Assembly (NCBI GenBank): GCA_013813135.1
Contig: JACCSF010000175.1
Coordinates: forward strand, 1-6,793
Direction of reading: 5' to 3'
DNA from: Thermoleophilaceae bacterium
GTDB taxonomy: Bacteria > Actinomycetota > Thermoleophilia > Solirubrobacterales > Thermoleophilaceae
Length of the DNA: 6,793 bases
The notes under the pieces were generated by a model that saw nothing but the letters and a program-made list of their open reading frames with translations, did not search any database and was not told the origin of the DNA. Positions within the stretch are counted from its first letter, which is position 1, and every line of letters starts with the position of its first letter. The position numbers and the translations under genes were made by a program. This document shows, piece after piece, positions 1 to 4,833 of the stretch.

Positions 1-319
1 GGGGCGCCGCCGAGCAGCACGGGAGAGGAGGTCACACCCAGGATGTCGCAAGAGGGGTTGTCGACCTGACCGAGGAAGGTGCGCCAGCTCTGCGCGCCCG
101 ACGCCTCGTCGAGGGCGTACTCGTAGCCGTCCCAGGAGCCGATGTAGACCTGGCCGTTGCCGACCGCGGGGGTCGCGGCGATGGTGTCGCCCGTGGCCTT
201 GCTCCACTGGACCCGGAGGGGCCGTAGCGGCTCGGCGGATCGCACCCGGCCATACCGACTGCCACCAGTCCCCCGCATAGGGCCGTAAGGATCCAGCGCA
301 GCTCAGGCCTCGTCGACAT
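1..319 (-). CDS. PQQ-repeat beta-propeller lipoprotein, 5' part, frameshifted; runs off the left edge
   Basis: The start at 319 gives a lipoprotein signal peptide: Arg-containing n-region, hydrophobic LTALCGGLVAVGM, then a lipobox ending AGC (Cys26) and DPPSRYGP. That frame stops at 32 and becomes Arg/Ser/Thr-rich nonsense after about residue 34. The neighbouring frame instead reads a typical PQQ-binding-like beta-propeller blade (WSKATGDTIAATPAVGNG, then VYIGSWDGYEYALD, then SGAQSW) and stays open to position 1. One missing base in the four-base G/C run at 218-221 would join the halves as YGP-LRVQWSKATG. I therefore read this as one gene with a single-base frameshift, either a real lesion or a sequencing error. 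It lies 48 bases downstream of the phosphoesterase on the same strand, so co-transcription with the ars genes is possible. A GGGAGG lies only 2 bases before the ATG, an unusually short spacing. Substrate or partner is unknown; such propellers usually act outside the membrane as scaffolds or quinoprotein-like domains. Confidence 0.7.
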
Positions 320-367
320 CGCCTCCCGAGGGCGACGTTATCCGGGCGAGAGGAGGCGAGTCAAGCC

Positions 368-1093
368 TCAACCAGCGAGGACGAGCTTCCGCGCGAACTC
401 CGCCGGCAAACCTGACCGCTCGACTGCGCTTGCCACCGCCGCGGCGTCGTACTCCACGCGCTCGATCTCCGCCACCACGCCGTCGCCCTCCGCGCGCAGC
501 ATCGCGAAGCCCGCCCGCGGATCGCCGTCCTTGGGCTTGCCCACCGACCCGCAGTTCACGAACAGCACGCCGGCGTATTCGGCGACCCAGGGCTCGTGGG
601 TATGGCCGAAGACGAGCACGTCGCAATCGGCTCCGGCCGCGATGCGCTCGAACGTGCGCGCCGGCTTGTCGGCGAACAGGTACTCGTTGACCTTGCGCGG
701 CGACCCGTGCACGAGCCGCACGCGCCGCCCGCCGAGCTCGAAGCGCAGGTCGAAGGGCAGCCCGTGCATGAAGTCCTTGGAGCGCCGGTCGGTGTGCTCG
801 AGCGTCCAGTCGACCGACAGCTGGCCGAGCTCGCGGTCGTGCTGATCTCGATACGCGCAGCCGCAGTCCTCGAGGTCGCGCCCGATGGCGTAGTCGTAGT
901 TGCCGTAGATCGTGGGGATGCCACGTTCCTCGACCAGCCGGCAGACCTCGTTCGGGTACGGGCCGTAGCCGACCAGATCGCCGCCGCAGTAGACCGCGTC
1001 CACGCCGATCTCCTCGATGGCGCTCAGGGAAGCCTCGAGCGCCGGCAGGTTGCCGTGGACGTCGGTGATCACGGCCACCGCGCCGTCAGGCAT
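368..1093 (-). CDS. Metallophosphoesterase (YfcE/MJ0936-like phosphodiesterase family)
   Basis: This is a complete 241-residue calcineurin-like metallophosphoesterase. Metal-site motifs occur in order: DVHGN with Asp11 and His13, GGD with Asp39, GNYD with Asn65 and Asp67, VHGS with His129, and GHTH with His164 and His166. The usual GNHD/E is GNYD here, so the His often involved in leaving-group protonation is Tyr. A Cys-containing insert (DCGCAYRDQHD, about residues 76-86) follows that motif. No signal peptide is visible, so it is probably cytoplasmic. The start is supported by GAGGAGG at 1099-1105 with a 5-base spacer. The ATG overlaps the end of the half-aquaporin gene (stop 1086-1088), which suggests translational coupling and places it as the third gene of the arsC operon. 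Family members hydrolyse phosphodiesters or phosphomonoesters with Mn or other divalent metals. The substrate here is not predictable, and an arsenic-related role is inference from position only. Confidence 0.88.
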   Translation of the reverse strand: MPDGAVAVITDVHGNLPALEASLSAIEEIGVDAVYCGGDLVGYGPYPNEVCRLVEERGIPTIYGNYDYAIGRDLEDCGCAYRDQHDRELGQLSVDWTLEHTDRRSKDFMHGLPFDLRFELGGRRVRLVHGSPRKVNEYLFADKPARTFERIAAGADCDVLVFGHTHEPWVAEYAGVLFVNCGSVGKPKDGDPRAGFAMLRAEGDGVVAEIERVEYDAAAVASAVERSGLPAEFARKLVLAG

Positions 1094-1409
1094 GGCCGCC
1101 TCCTCGCACGAGCTGATAGGAAAACGCCCCTATCGCCGCGCCCGTGAGCTGGGCGGCGATGTAGGCGGCGGCGTCCTTGCCCGGGAAATGGCGGGTGAGC
1201 GTGAAGGCGATCGTCACGGCGGGGTTGATGTGAGCCCCGGAGAGGTGACCGGTGGCGTAGACCATCGCCATGATGACCAGCCCGAACACGAGGCTGATGC
1301 CCACCGCGCCAAGCCTCCCGTCGTACTGGGCGTCGGTCACGACCGCGCCGCAGCCCGCGAAGACCAGGGCAAAGGCGGCGAGGCCCCTCCGCGCCCGCGT
1401 GCCGGGCAA
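1086..1409 (-). CDS. Half-length aquaporin / MIP channel (one repeat only), likely a broken or minimal AqpS-like arsenite channel
   Basis: This reading frame encodes TM1 (LAAFALVFAGCGAVV), TM2 (GISLVFGLVIMAMVYATG), the re-entrant loop HLSGAHINPAVT with the first NPA box, and TM3 (AAYIAAQLTGAAIGAFSYQLV), then stops after RGGGHA. MIP channels are normally about 230-270 residues with two such repeats and two NPA boxes. The second repeat is absent, and its place is taken directly by the metallophosphoesterase start. The nearest start in this frame is TTG at 1409, without a good ribosome site. The more natural N-terminus is in another frame from GTG at 1497 (see the separate entry), so the gene probably carries a frameshift too. 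It lies between arsC and the phosphoesterase. Aquaglyceroporins in ars operons, such as AqpS of Sinorhizobium meliloti, release As(III) made by ArsC. Whether this half channel works, for example as a dual-topology oligomer, or is decaying cannot be settled here. Confidence 0.75.
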   Translation of the reverse strand: MPGTRARRGLAAFALVFAGCGAVVTDAQYDGRLGAVGISLVFGLVIMAMVYATGHLSGAHINPAVTIAFTLTRHFPGKDAAAYIAAQLTGAAIGAFSYQLVRGGGHA

Positions 1410-1497
1410 GGTCGGGACGGGCGGGGAGCGACTGCCGGTTCTCTGAGGCGGGATCGCGCTCCGACCGCTCCAGGATCTCTGCGACCTTGACGGACAC
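1384..1497 (-). other. Out-of-frame N-terminal segment of the aquaporin gene, ending at a suspected frameshift in a four-base G run
   Basis: From GTG at 1497, six bases after the arsC stop, a frame reads SVKVAEILERSERDP and on to ARHAGAEG before turning into Arg-rich nonsense. Removing one G from the run at 1384-1387 (GGGG on the minus strand) gives AEGLAAFALVFAGCGAVV. That closely resembles the usual start of MIP proteins (AE-G-L-x-x-F-A-L-V-F-x-G-C-G). The joined product would carry a hydrophilic extension of about 35 residues before TM1. This could be a real inactivating mutation or a read or assembly error. Confidence 0.55.
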
Positions 1498-1503
1498 GCT
1501 GGC

Positions 1504-2121
1504 CTAGAGGGTTGCGGCCGGATCGCATCGCTCGGCGGCCAGGCACTGACGGGTTCGCCGGTGCGCGATCGTCATCACGAAGGATCGGACCGGGGCCTCC
1601 TGGTAGTCGGCCAGGATCGCGTCGGCGCAGGAGCGGATGTCGGCATCGGAGCGCAGGTCCCCGAACTCGCGCGCGAGATCGGGGAGAAGACGCGCGAGAC
1701 GCACCTGGTGCGACGTGCGGTCCGAGCGGATCTCGGGCAGGCGATTCTCGATGAGCGCCTGGACGCGGTTCTCGACCTCGTCGCGGATGTCCCGCACGGT
1801 CTCGATCGGCTTGTGTGCCGGGTCGGGAATGTCCCAATCCTCTACACGCGTGGGCACGTAGGGGCAGGCGTCGCCGCAGCCCATCGTCACGGCCCAGTCG
1901 GCGTGCAGCTGCATCTCGACCGTGAGCTTCCTCGGACGCCGACCTGCAAGGTCGATCCCGATCTCACGCATCGCTTCCACGACGTTCGGCCAGAGCTGCG
2001 TTGCGGGCGTCGAACCAGCGGACTCCGGCCGAACATCGTCCGGCGCATGTCGCTCGAACAGGGCCTGGGCCATCTGCGATCGCCCGGCGTTGTGGTTACA
2101 GACGAACAGGACGTACTTCAA
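1504..2121 (-). CDS. arsC: Arsenate reductase ArsC (LMW-PTPase fold, thioredoxin type) with C-terminal three-helix bundle domain
   Basis: A cytoplasmic reductase of As(V) to As(III), 205 residues. The P-loop is CNHNAGRS (Cys8, Arg14, Ser15). The redox pair lies in MGCGDACPYVP (Cys82, Cys86), and the catalytic-loop Asp is in WDIPDP (about Asp100). This is the three-Cys Staphylococcus/Bacillus type, which passes electrons to thioredoxin or an equivalent. Residues about 137-200 (HQVRLARLL to RRTRQCLAAERC) add a helical segment like the three-helix bundle dimerisation domain seen with actinobacterial ArsC-like proteins. The start is TTG at 2121: AAGGAGG lies at 2129-2135 with a 7-base spacer, and family similarity begins at KYVLFVCNHNAGRS. 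Extending upstream would run into arsR with no ribosome site. It is the first gene of the leftward ars operon, driven by the promoter at 2155-2183. Confidence 0.95.
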   Translation of the reverse strand: MKYVLFVCNHNAGRSQMAQALFERHAPDDVRPESAGSTPATQLWPNVVEAMREIGIDLAGRRPRKLTVEMQLHADWAVTMGCGDACPYVPTRVEDWDIPDPAHKPIETVRDIRDEVENRVQALIENRLPEIRSDRTSHQVRLARLLPDLAREFGDLRSDADIRSCADAILADYQEAPVRSFVMTIAHRRTRQCLAAERCDPAATL

Positions 2122-2128
2122 CTGACTC

Positions 2129-2135
2129 CCTCCTT
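2129..2135 (-). promoter_or_regulatory. Shine-Dalgarno AAGGAGG that fixes the TTG start of arsC
   Basis: On the minus strand AAGGAGG is followed by seven bases (GAGTCAG) and TTG. This is the best ribosome site in the ars region, and it selects the TTG at 2121 over the longer frame that begins inside arsR. Confidence 0.85.
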
Positions 2136-2154
2136 GTCTGCTGCTGCGAGAGCC

Positions 2155-2183
2155 ATCGTATCCATTGACATCCATCACTTCAA
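2155..2183 (-). promoter_or_regulatory. Promoter of the leftward arsC operon
   Basis: The minus strand reads TTGAAG (2178-2183), exactly 17 bases, then TACGAT (2155-2160). This is a good sigma-70/SigA-type match. Transcription would begin near 2148, giving a leader of about 27 bases that contains the arsC Shine-Dalgarno. Its -35 box lies inside the spacer of the opposing arsR promoter, so a regulator bound here would control both operons. Confidence 0.7.
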
Positions 2184-2184
2184 T
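2164..2184. promoter_or_regulatory. Candidate ArsR operator 1: ATTGA-N11-TCAAT inverted repeat
   Basis: A perfect five-base inverted repeat with an 11-base spacer overlaps the -35 boxes of both divergent promoters. ArsR-family repressors bind AT-rich dyads in such positions. The match is short, so the assignment is positional inference. Confidence 0.4.
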
Positions 2185-2193
2185 CGATATACA
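2165..2193 (+). promoter_or_regulatory. Promoter of the rightward arsR-arsM operon
   Basis: TTGACA (2165-2170, consensus) is followed by a 17-base spacer and TATACA (2188-2193). The start of transcription is expected about seven bases further on, at 2199-2201. That coincides with the arsR ATG at 2201, so the transcript is probably leaderless. Confidence 0.8.
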
Positions 2194-2202
2194 TAGATAG
2201 AT
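2183..2202. promoter_or_regulatory. Candidate ArsR operator 2: imperfect 20-bp dyad over the arsR -10 box and start codon
   Basis: In ATCGATATAC/ATAGATAGAT, seven of the ten symmetric pairs match. It covers the TATACA -10 box and the first bases of arsR, in an AT-rich island within GC-rich sequence. Repressor binding here would block arsR-arsM transcription. The call rests on symmetry and position only. Confidence 0.4.
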
Positions 2203-2554
2203 GGCCGTCGATTTGGAGCTCGCCCCCAAGCAGAAGCGCCCCGCCGGCGAGCCGTGCTGCGAGCCGGTCGTCTACCCCGACATCCAGCGCCAGCAGGCCG
2301 AGCGCATGGCGGCGGTCGCCAAGGCGCTCGGCGAACCGATCCGCCTGCAGCTCGTGGACGTGCTGCGCAAGCACGCCGGCAAGGTCTGCGTCTGCGAGCT
2401 GGTGCCGCTATTCGACCTGTCCCAGCCCACGGTCTCGCATCACCTGAAGGTGCTGCGAGACGCCGGGATCGTCGACTCCGAGCGGCGCGGCCTGTGGGCC
2501 TTCTACTACGTGATCCCCGAAACCTTGAAGGAGCTATCCGCATGGCTGAAATGA
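2201..2554 (+). CDS. arsR: ArsR/SmtB-family As(III)-responsive repressor
   Basis: A 117-residue winged-helix repressor. The core runs from about residue 30 (QQAERMAAVAKALGEPIRLQLVDVL) through the recognition helix LSQPTVSHHLKVLRDAGIV to the wing SERRGLWAFYYV. Candidate As(III) ligands are Cys63 and Cys65 in KVCVCELV and the vicinal pair Cys19-Cys20 in the N-terminal tail (GEPCCEPV). Corynebacterium glutamicum ArsR likewise uses an N-terminal Cys pair together with a core Cys. An in-frame TAG at 2198-2200 sits directly before the ATG, so this is the earliest possible start. There is no Shine-Dalgarno, and the promoter places the transcript start at the ATG, so it is probably translated leaderless. 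It is the first gene of arsR-arsM-fusion, its stop overlaps the arsM start, and it probably represses both divergent operons. Confidence 0.95.
   Translation: MAVDLELAPKQKRPAGEPCCEPVVYPDIQRQQAERMAAVAKALGEPIRLQLVDVLRKHAGKVCVCELVPLFDLSQPTVSHHLKVLRDAGIVDSERRGLWAFYYVIPETLKELSAWLK
2528..2533 (+). promoter_or_regulatory. Ribosome binding site (AAGGAG) choosing the arsM start
   Basis: AAGGAG inside the end of arsR stands eight bases before the ATG at 2542. A second in-frame ATG at 2551 would be 17 bases away, which is too far, so the first ATG is preferred. Confidence 0.7.
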
Positions 2555-3264
2555 CCGACACCGACATCCGCGAGCGCGTGCGCGACCGCTATGCGGCGGC
2601 CGCCAAGTCCGCTTCGGGCTGCTGCGGCACGGAGACATTCGGCGCCACGCTCTACGACGAGGCGGCGCGCGAGGAGGTGCCGACGGCCGCCGTCGAGGCG
2701 TCGCTCGGCTGCGGCGTACCGACCGCGGTGGCCGACCTGCACGAGGGCGAGACCGTGCTCGACCTCGGCTCTGGTGCCGGCGCCGACGTGCTGATATCGG
2801 CGGGTCGCGTCGGCCCGAGCGGGAAGGCGATCGGCCTCGACATGACCGACGAGATGCTCGACCGGGCCCGCGCGAACGCGGCCGAGGCCGGCTTCCACAA
2901 CGTGGACTTCGTCAAGGGCTACATCGAGGACATCCCGCTTCCCGGTGCCTCGGTCGACGTGGTCATCTCCAATTGCGTGATCAACCTGTCCGCCGACAAG
3001 CGCAAGGTCCTGCGCGAGACGGCACGGGTGCTGCGCCCGGGCGGCCGCTTCGCCGTCTCGGACGTGATCGCCGATCCGGACATGGACGAGGCCACGCGCG
3101 CGGACATGCGGCAGTGGACGGGATGCATCGCCGGGGCGCTGACGCGGGTGGAGTTCGAGCAAGAGCTCGCCGAGGCAGGGCTGGTCGACATCGAGGTCCA
3201 CGAGACTCACCGCGTGCACGAGCACGCGAGCTCGGCGATCGTTCGGGCGCGCAGGCCCCAGTGA
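2542..3264 (+). CDS. arsM: Arsenite S-adenosylmethionine methyltransferase ArsM
   Basis: A 240-residue cytoplasmic class I methyltransferase that converts As(III) to methylated arsenicals using SAM and thiols. The SAM-binding motif is VLDLGSGAGAD (about 72-82), followed by AIGLDMTDEML and the VISNCVINL strand, then the RVLRPGGRFAVSDV motif typical of ArsM. The conserved cysteines are present: Cys57 (SLGCGVP), Cys145 (SNCVINL) and Cys195 (TGCIAGAL), equivalent to Cys72, Cys174 and Cys224 of Cyanidioschyzon ArsM. An additional Cys27-Cys28 pair lies near the N-terminus. It overlaps the arsR stop by 13 bases, and its own TGA overlaps the GTG of the next gene, so all three are probably translationally coupled. 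Length and motifs indicate an intact gene with arsenic as its substrate. Confidence 0.95.
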   Translation: MAEMTDTDIRERVRDRYAAAAKSASGCCGTETFGATLYDEAAREEVPTAAVEASLGCGVPTAVADLHEGETVLDLGSGAGADVLISAGRVGPSGKAIGLDMTDEMLDRARANAAEAGFHNVDFVKGYIEDIPLPGASVDVVISNCVINLSADKRKVLRETARVLRPGGRFAVSDVIADPDMDEATRADMRQWTGCIAGALTRVEFEQELAEAGLVDIEVHETHRVHEHASSAIVRARRPQ

Positions 3265-4067
3265 CCCTGCACGCGCCGCAGCAGCTGTACGAGGACTGGG
3301 AGCGGGCGCACTGGGCGGCGCAGGACGTCGACCTGAGCCGCGATCGGGCCGACTGGGCGGCCATGGAGGAGGGCGAGCGCAACCTCCTGTACTGGGTGCT
3401 CAGCTCGCTGATGGTCGCCGAGGAGCGCATCTCCACCCAGTTCTGTGGCCTGGTGCTGGCCCAGGACTCCGAGGAGGAGGAGGGGAGCTTCCTCTCCACC
3501 CAGCTCGTCGATGAGGTGCGCCACATGCAGTTCTACGCGCGCTTCCAGAACGAGGTGATCGCGGATCGGGCAACGATCGCCGCCCGCGCGGTCACCTTCG
3601 CTGGGACCGCGCCGGTTCTCTTCCACCTGCCCGCGAGCGTCCACTACGACGCCGAGCGTCACGTCTGGGCTCGGCCCGATGAGGACGGCTTCGTCACCGT
3701 GGGCGTGGCCGCGCCGTTGCGCGAGGTGCTCTGGCACGCCCCCGAGGTCGAGTTCTGGGCGGTCGACCGCGTGGAGGTCGGCAGTCCGATCGCGACCGCG
3801 CAGGCCCGCCACGGTCGCCGGATCGCGATCGCCTCGCCGGTGGCGGGCACGCTCGTGGCGGTCAACGAGCTGCTCGAGGTGGCGCCGCACGCGCCGGTCT
3901 TCCAGCCCTACATCCGCGGCTGGGTGGCGCGCGTGTATGCCGACAACTGGGAGCGCGACTCGGTCGGCCTGCTGACGGGATCCTCAGGCGCGGCCGAGTA
4001 CCGCGAGCGACTGGCGCGCACCCTCGCGCTCAGCCGGCCGGACGCGTTCGCGGGCGTGCTGCTCTAG
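3261..4067 (+). CDS. Fusion protein: N-terminal half of an R2/ferritin-like domain + GcvH-like domain lacking the lipoyl lysine
   Basis: A 268-residue protein of unknown function. Residues 1-105 resemble the first half of ribonucleotide reductase R2 or R2-like oxidases: LYEDWERAHW, then EEGERNLLYWVLSSLMVAEERIS with a ligand-like Glu54/55, then QLVDEVRHMQFYARF with an ExxH pair Glu85/His88. The second half of that fold, which normally supplies the other di-metal ligands, is absent. From about residue 122 the sequence follows glycine cleavage H protein: VHYDAERHVWARPDEDGFVTVGV, VEVGSPIATA, ASPVAGTLVAVNELLEVAP and GWVARVYADNW. The position of the lipoyl lysine, seven residues before SPVAG, is Gly185 in RHGRR, and the whole protein has no lysine. 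The GTG start overlaps the arsM TGA (GTGA), with only a weak GCAGG before it. Its position as third gene of the arsR operon suggests an arsenic-linked redox or binding role, which is inference. Confidence 0.8.
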   Translation: MTLHAPQQLYEDWERAHWAAQDVDLSRDRADWAAMEEGERNLLYWVLSSLMVAEERISTQFCGLVLAQDSEEEEGSFLSTQLVDEVRHMQFYARFQNEVIADRATIAARAVTFAGTAPVLFHLPASVHYDAERHVWARPDEDGFVTVGVAAPLREVLWHAPEVEFWAVDRVEVGSPIATAQARHGRRIAIASPVAGTLVAVNELLEVAPHAPVFQPYIRGWVARVYADNWERDSVGLLTGSSGAAEYRERLARTLALSRPDAFAGVLL

Positions 4068-4435
4068 TAGTTGCCGGAGATCAGGTCCCAGGCGCGGCGC
4101 AGCTTGCGCTCGAGCTCGCTCTCTGTCACGTCGTCCGGGGTGGCCGACATGGTCGCCGGGTTGGGGCCCGGCTGGTGCAGTTGCTCCGCCGCCTCGACGT
4201 CGAGCGCGAGCACAACGCCGCGCTCGTGGATCTCATCCACCTCCGCCGCGTCCACGAAGCGGTGCCCGCCCGGGAGCGGGCTGGCGTCGAAGACGACGCC
4301 GTCGAAGATGTCCTTCTCCGGGTCGGCGAGCACATGCTCCACCTCGCCGAGCAGCTGCCCGTCGCTTGAGTAGACCGCCACGCCGGCGGAGAGCGTCAGG
4401 TACGAGGCGGGGGCGCCGAGGTCCATCGACCGCAC
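4064..4435 (-). CDS. PRC-barrel domain protein
   Basis: A protein of up to 123 residues. Residues about 12-80 fit a PRC-barrel: LTLSAGVAVYSSDGQLLGEVEHVLADPEKDIFDGVVFDA, then the HRFVDAAEVDEIHERGVVLALD strands. The tail is charged and ends KLRRAWDLISGNY. PRC-barrels occur in photosynthetic reaction centre H subunits, RimM, and many small stress-linked bacterial proteins of unknown role. No signal peptide is present. The start is uncertain: GTG at 4435, preceded by AGGGGTGA 11 bases upstream, or ATG at 4426. The gene converges on the R2/GcvH fusion, and the two stop codons share four bases (CTAG). It lies 16 bases downstream of the coding fragment on the same strand. Confidence 0.82.
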   Translation of the reverse strand: MRSMDLGAPASYLTLSAGVAVYSSDGQLLGEVEHVLADPEKDIFDGVVFDASPLPGGHRFVDAAEVDEIHERGVVLALDVEAAEQLHQPGPNPATMSATPDDVTESELERKLRRAWDLISGNY

Positions 4436-4451
4436 CGTACCCGAGTCACCC

Positions 4452-4718
4452 CTAGCCGGCGTCCTCCTGATAGCCGCATTGGCTGTCTGCCGGCGGCAGA
4501 TGCAGGCGGTGTCGCCGCGTCTTGGCGCCGACTACGTCGATGGAGCGCAGTCCCGTGCGCGCGGGGATCTCGGCGAGGAAGGCCCGCCCGGGGAGGCCCA
4601 CCGGAGCCAGCGAAGCGGTCTTGACCGCCGCGGTTCCCCGGGTCGTGCGGACCCGGACGCCTCGCACGCCTGGGGCGAGCCGGCCGTAGACGAGCGTTCG
4701 CTTTGGCCGGCATGTCAC
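4452..4718 (-). pseudogene. Unrecognised coding fragment, probably the 3' remnant of a larger gene
   Basis: The minus-strand frame has nearly uniform G/C third positions and protein-like sequence (RTLVYGRLAPGVRGVRVRTT, GLPGRAFLAEIPARTGLRSIDVVG, ending LPPADSQCGYQEDAG). It is therefore likely to be, or to have been, coding. The family is not recognised. It resembles the beta-rich C-terminal segments of uncharacterised actinobacterial extracytoplasmic proteins. The only ordinary start is GTG at 4718, without a ribosome site. Coding-like composition continues upstream to about 4800 (RLHVVVSLLERLLPFADSQPTRV) with no ATG, GTG or TTG in that stretch. This suggests loss of the 5' end next to the uxs gene. 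If GTG is used, the product is 88 residues. Confidence 0.45.
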
Positions 4719-4833
4719 ACGTGTGGGCTGGGAGTCGGCGAATGGCAGGAGGCGCTCGAGAAGGGAGACGACGACGTGCAGCCGGTCGCGGACTTCGACG
4801 GCTGACCGCCTTTCACAGGTAGCCTCTGAATCG

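Noticed and set aside
1..278. Propeller protein starting cytoplasmically at ATG 278
   Set aside because: It would begin inside a well-formed lipoprotein signal peptide and start with an Arg/Gly-rich stretch. A one-base frameshift explains both halves better.
596..1147. Long plus-strand frames opposite the phosphoesterase and aquaporin
   Set aside because: They are antisense shadows expected in GC-rich DNA. The minus frames carry complete catalytic motifs.
2122..2229. Longer arsC starting at 2229
   Set aside because: It would overlap the arsR start and the promoters, adds 36 residues without family similarity, and has no ribosome site. TTG at 2121 has AAGGAGG at ideal spacing.
2254..2541. 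Upstream extension of arsM in its frame through arsR
   Set aside because: The extension is Arg/Ala-rich out-of-frame translation of arsR. ArsM similarity and the ribosome site support 2542.
2973..3260. Upstream extension of the fusion gene within arsM
   Set aside because: It is an Arg-rich shadow of arsM. R2-like sequence starts at the GTG at 3261.
4479..4805. Plus-strand frame opposite the coding fragment
   Set aside because: The minus frame has better third-position G/C and hydrophobic patterning. The plus frame is rich in Arg, Gly and Asp with no recognisable domain.
4723..4833. Longer UXS start at 4723
   Set aside because: The added residues are Ser/Arg/Thr-rich without family similarity, and the nucleotide-binding motif begins right after 4834.
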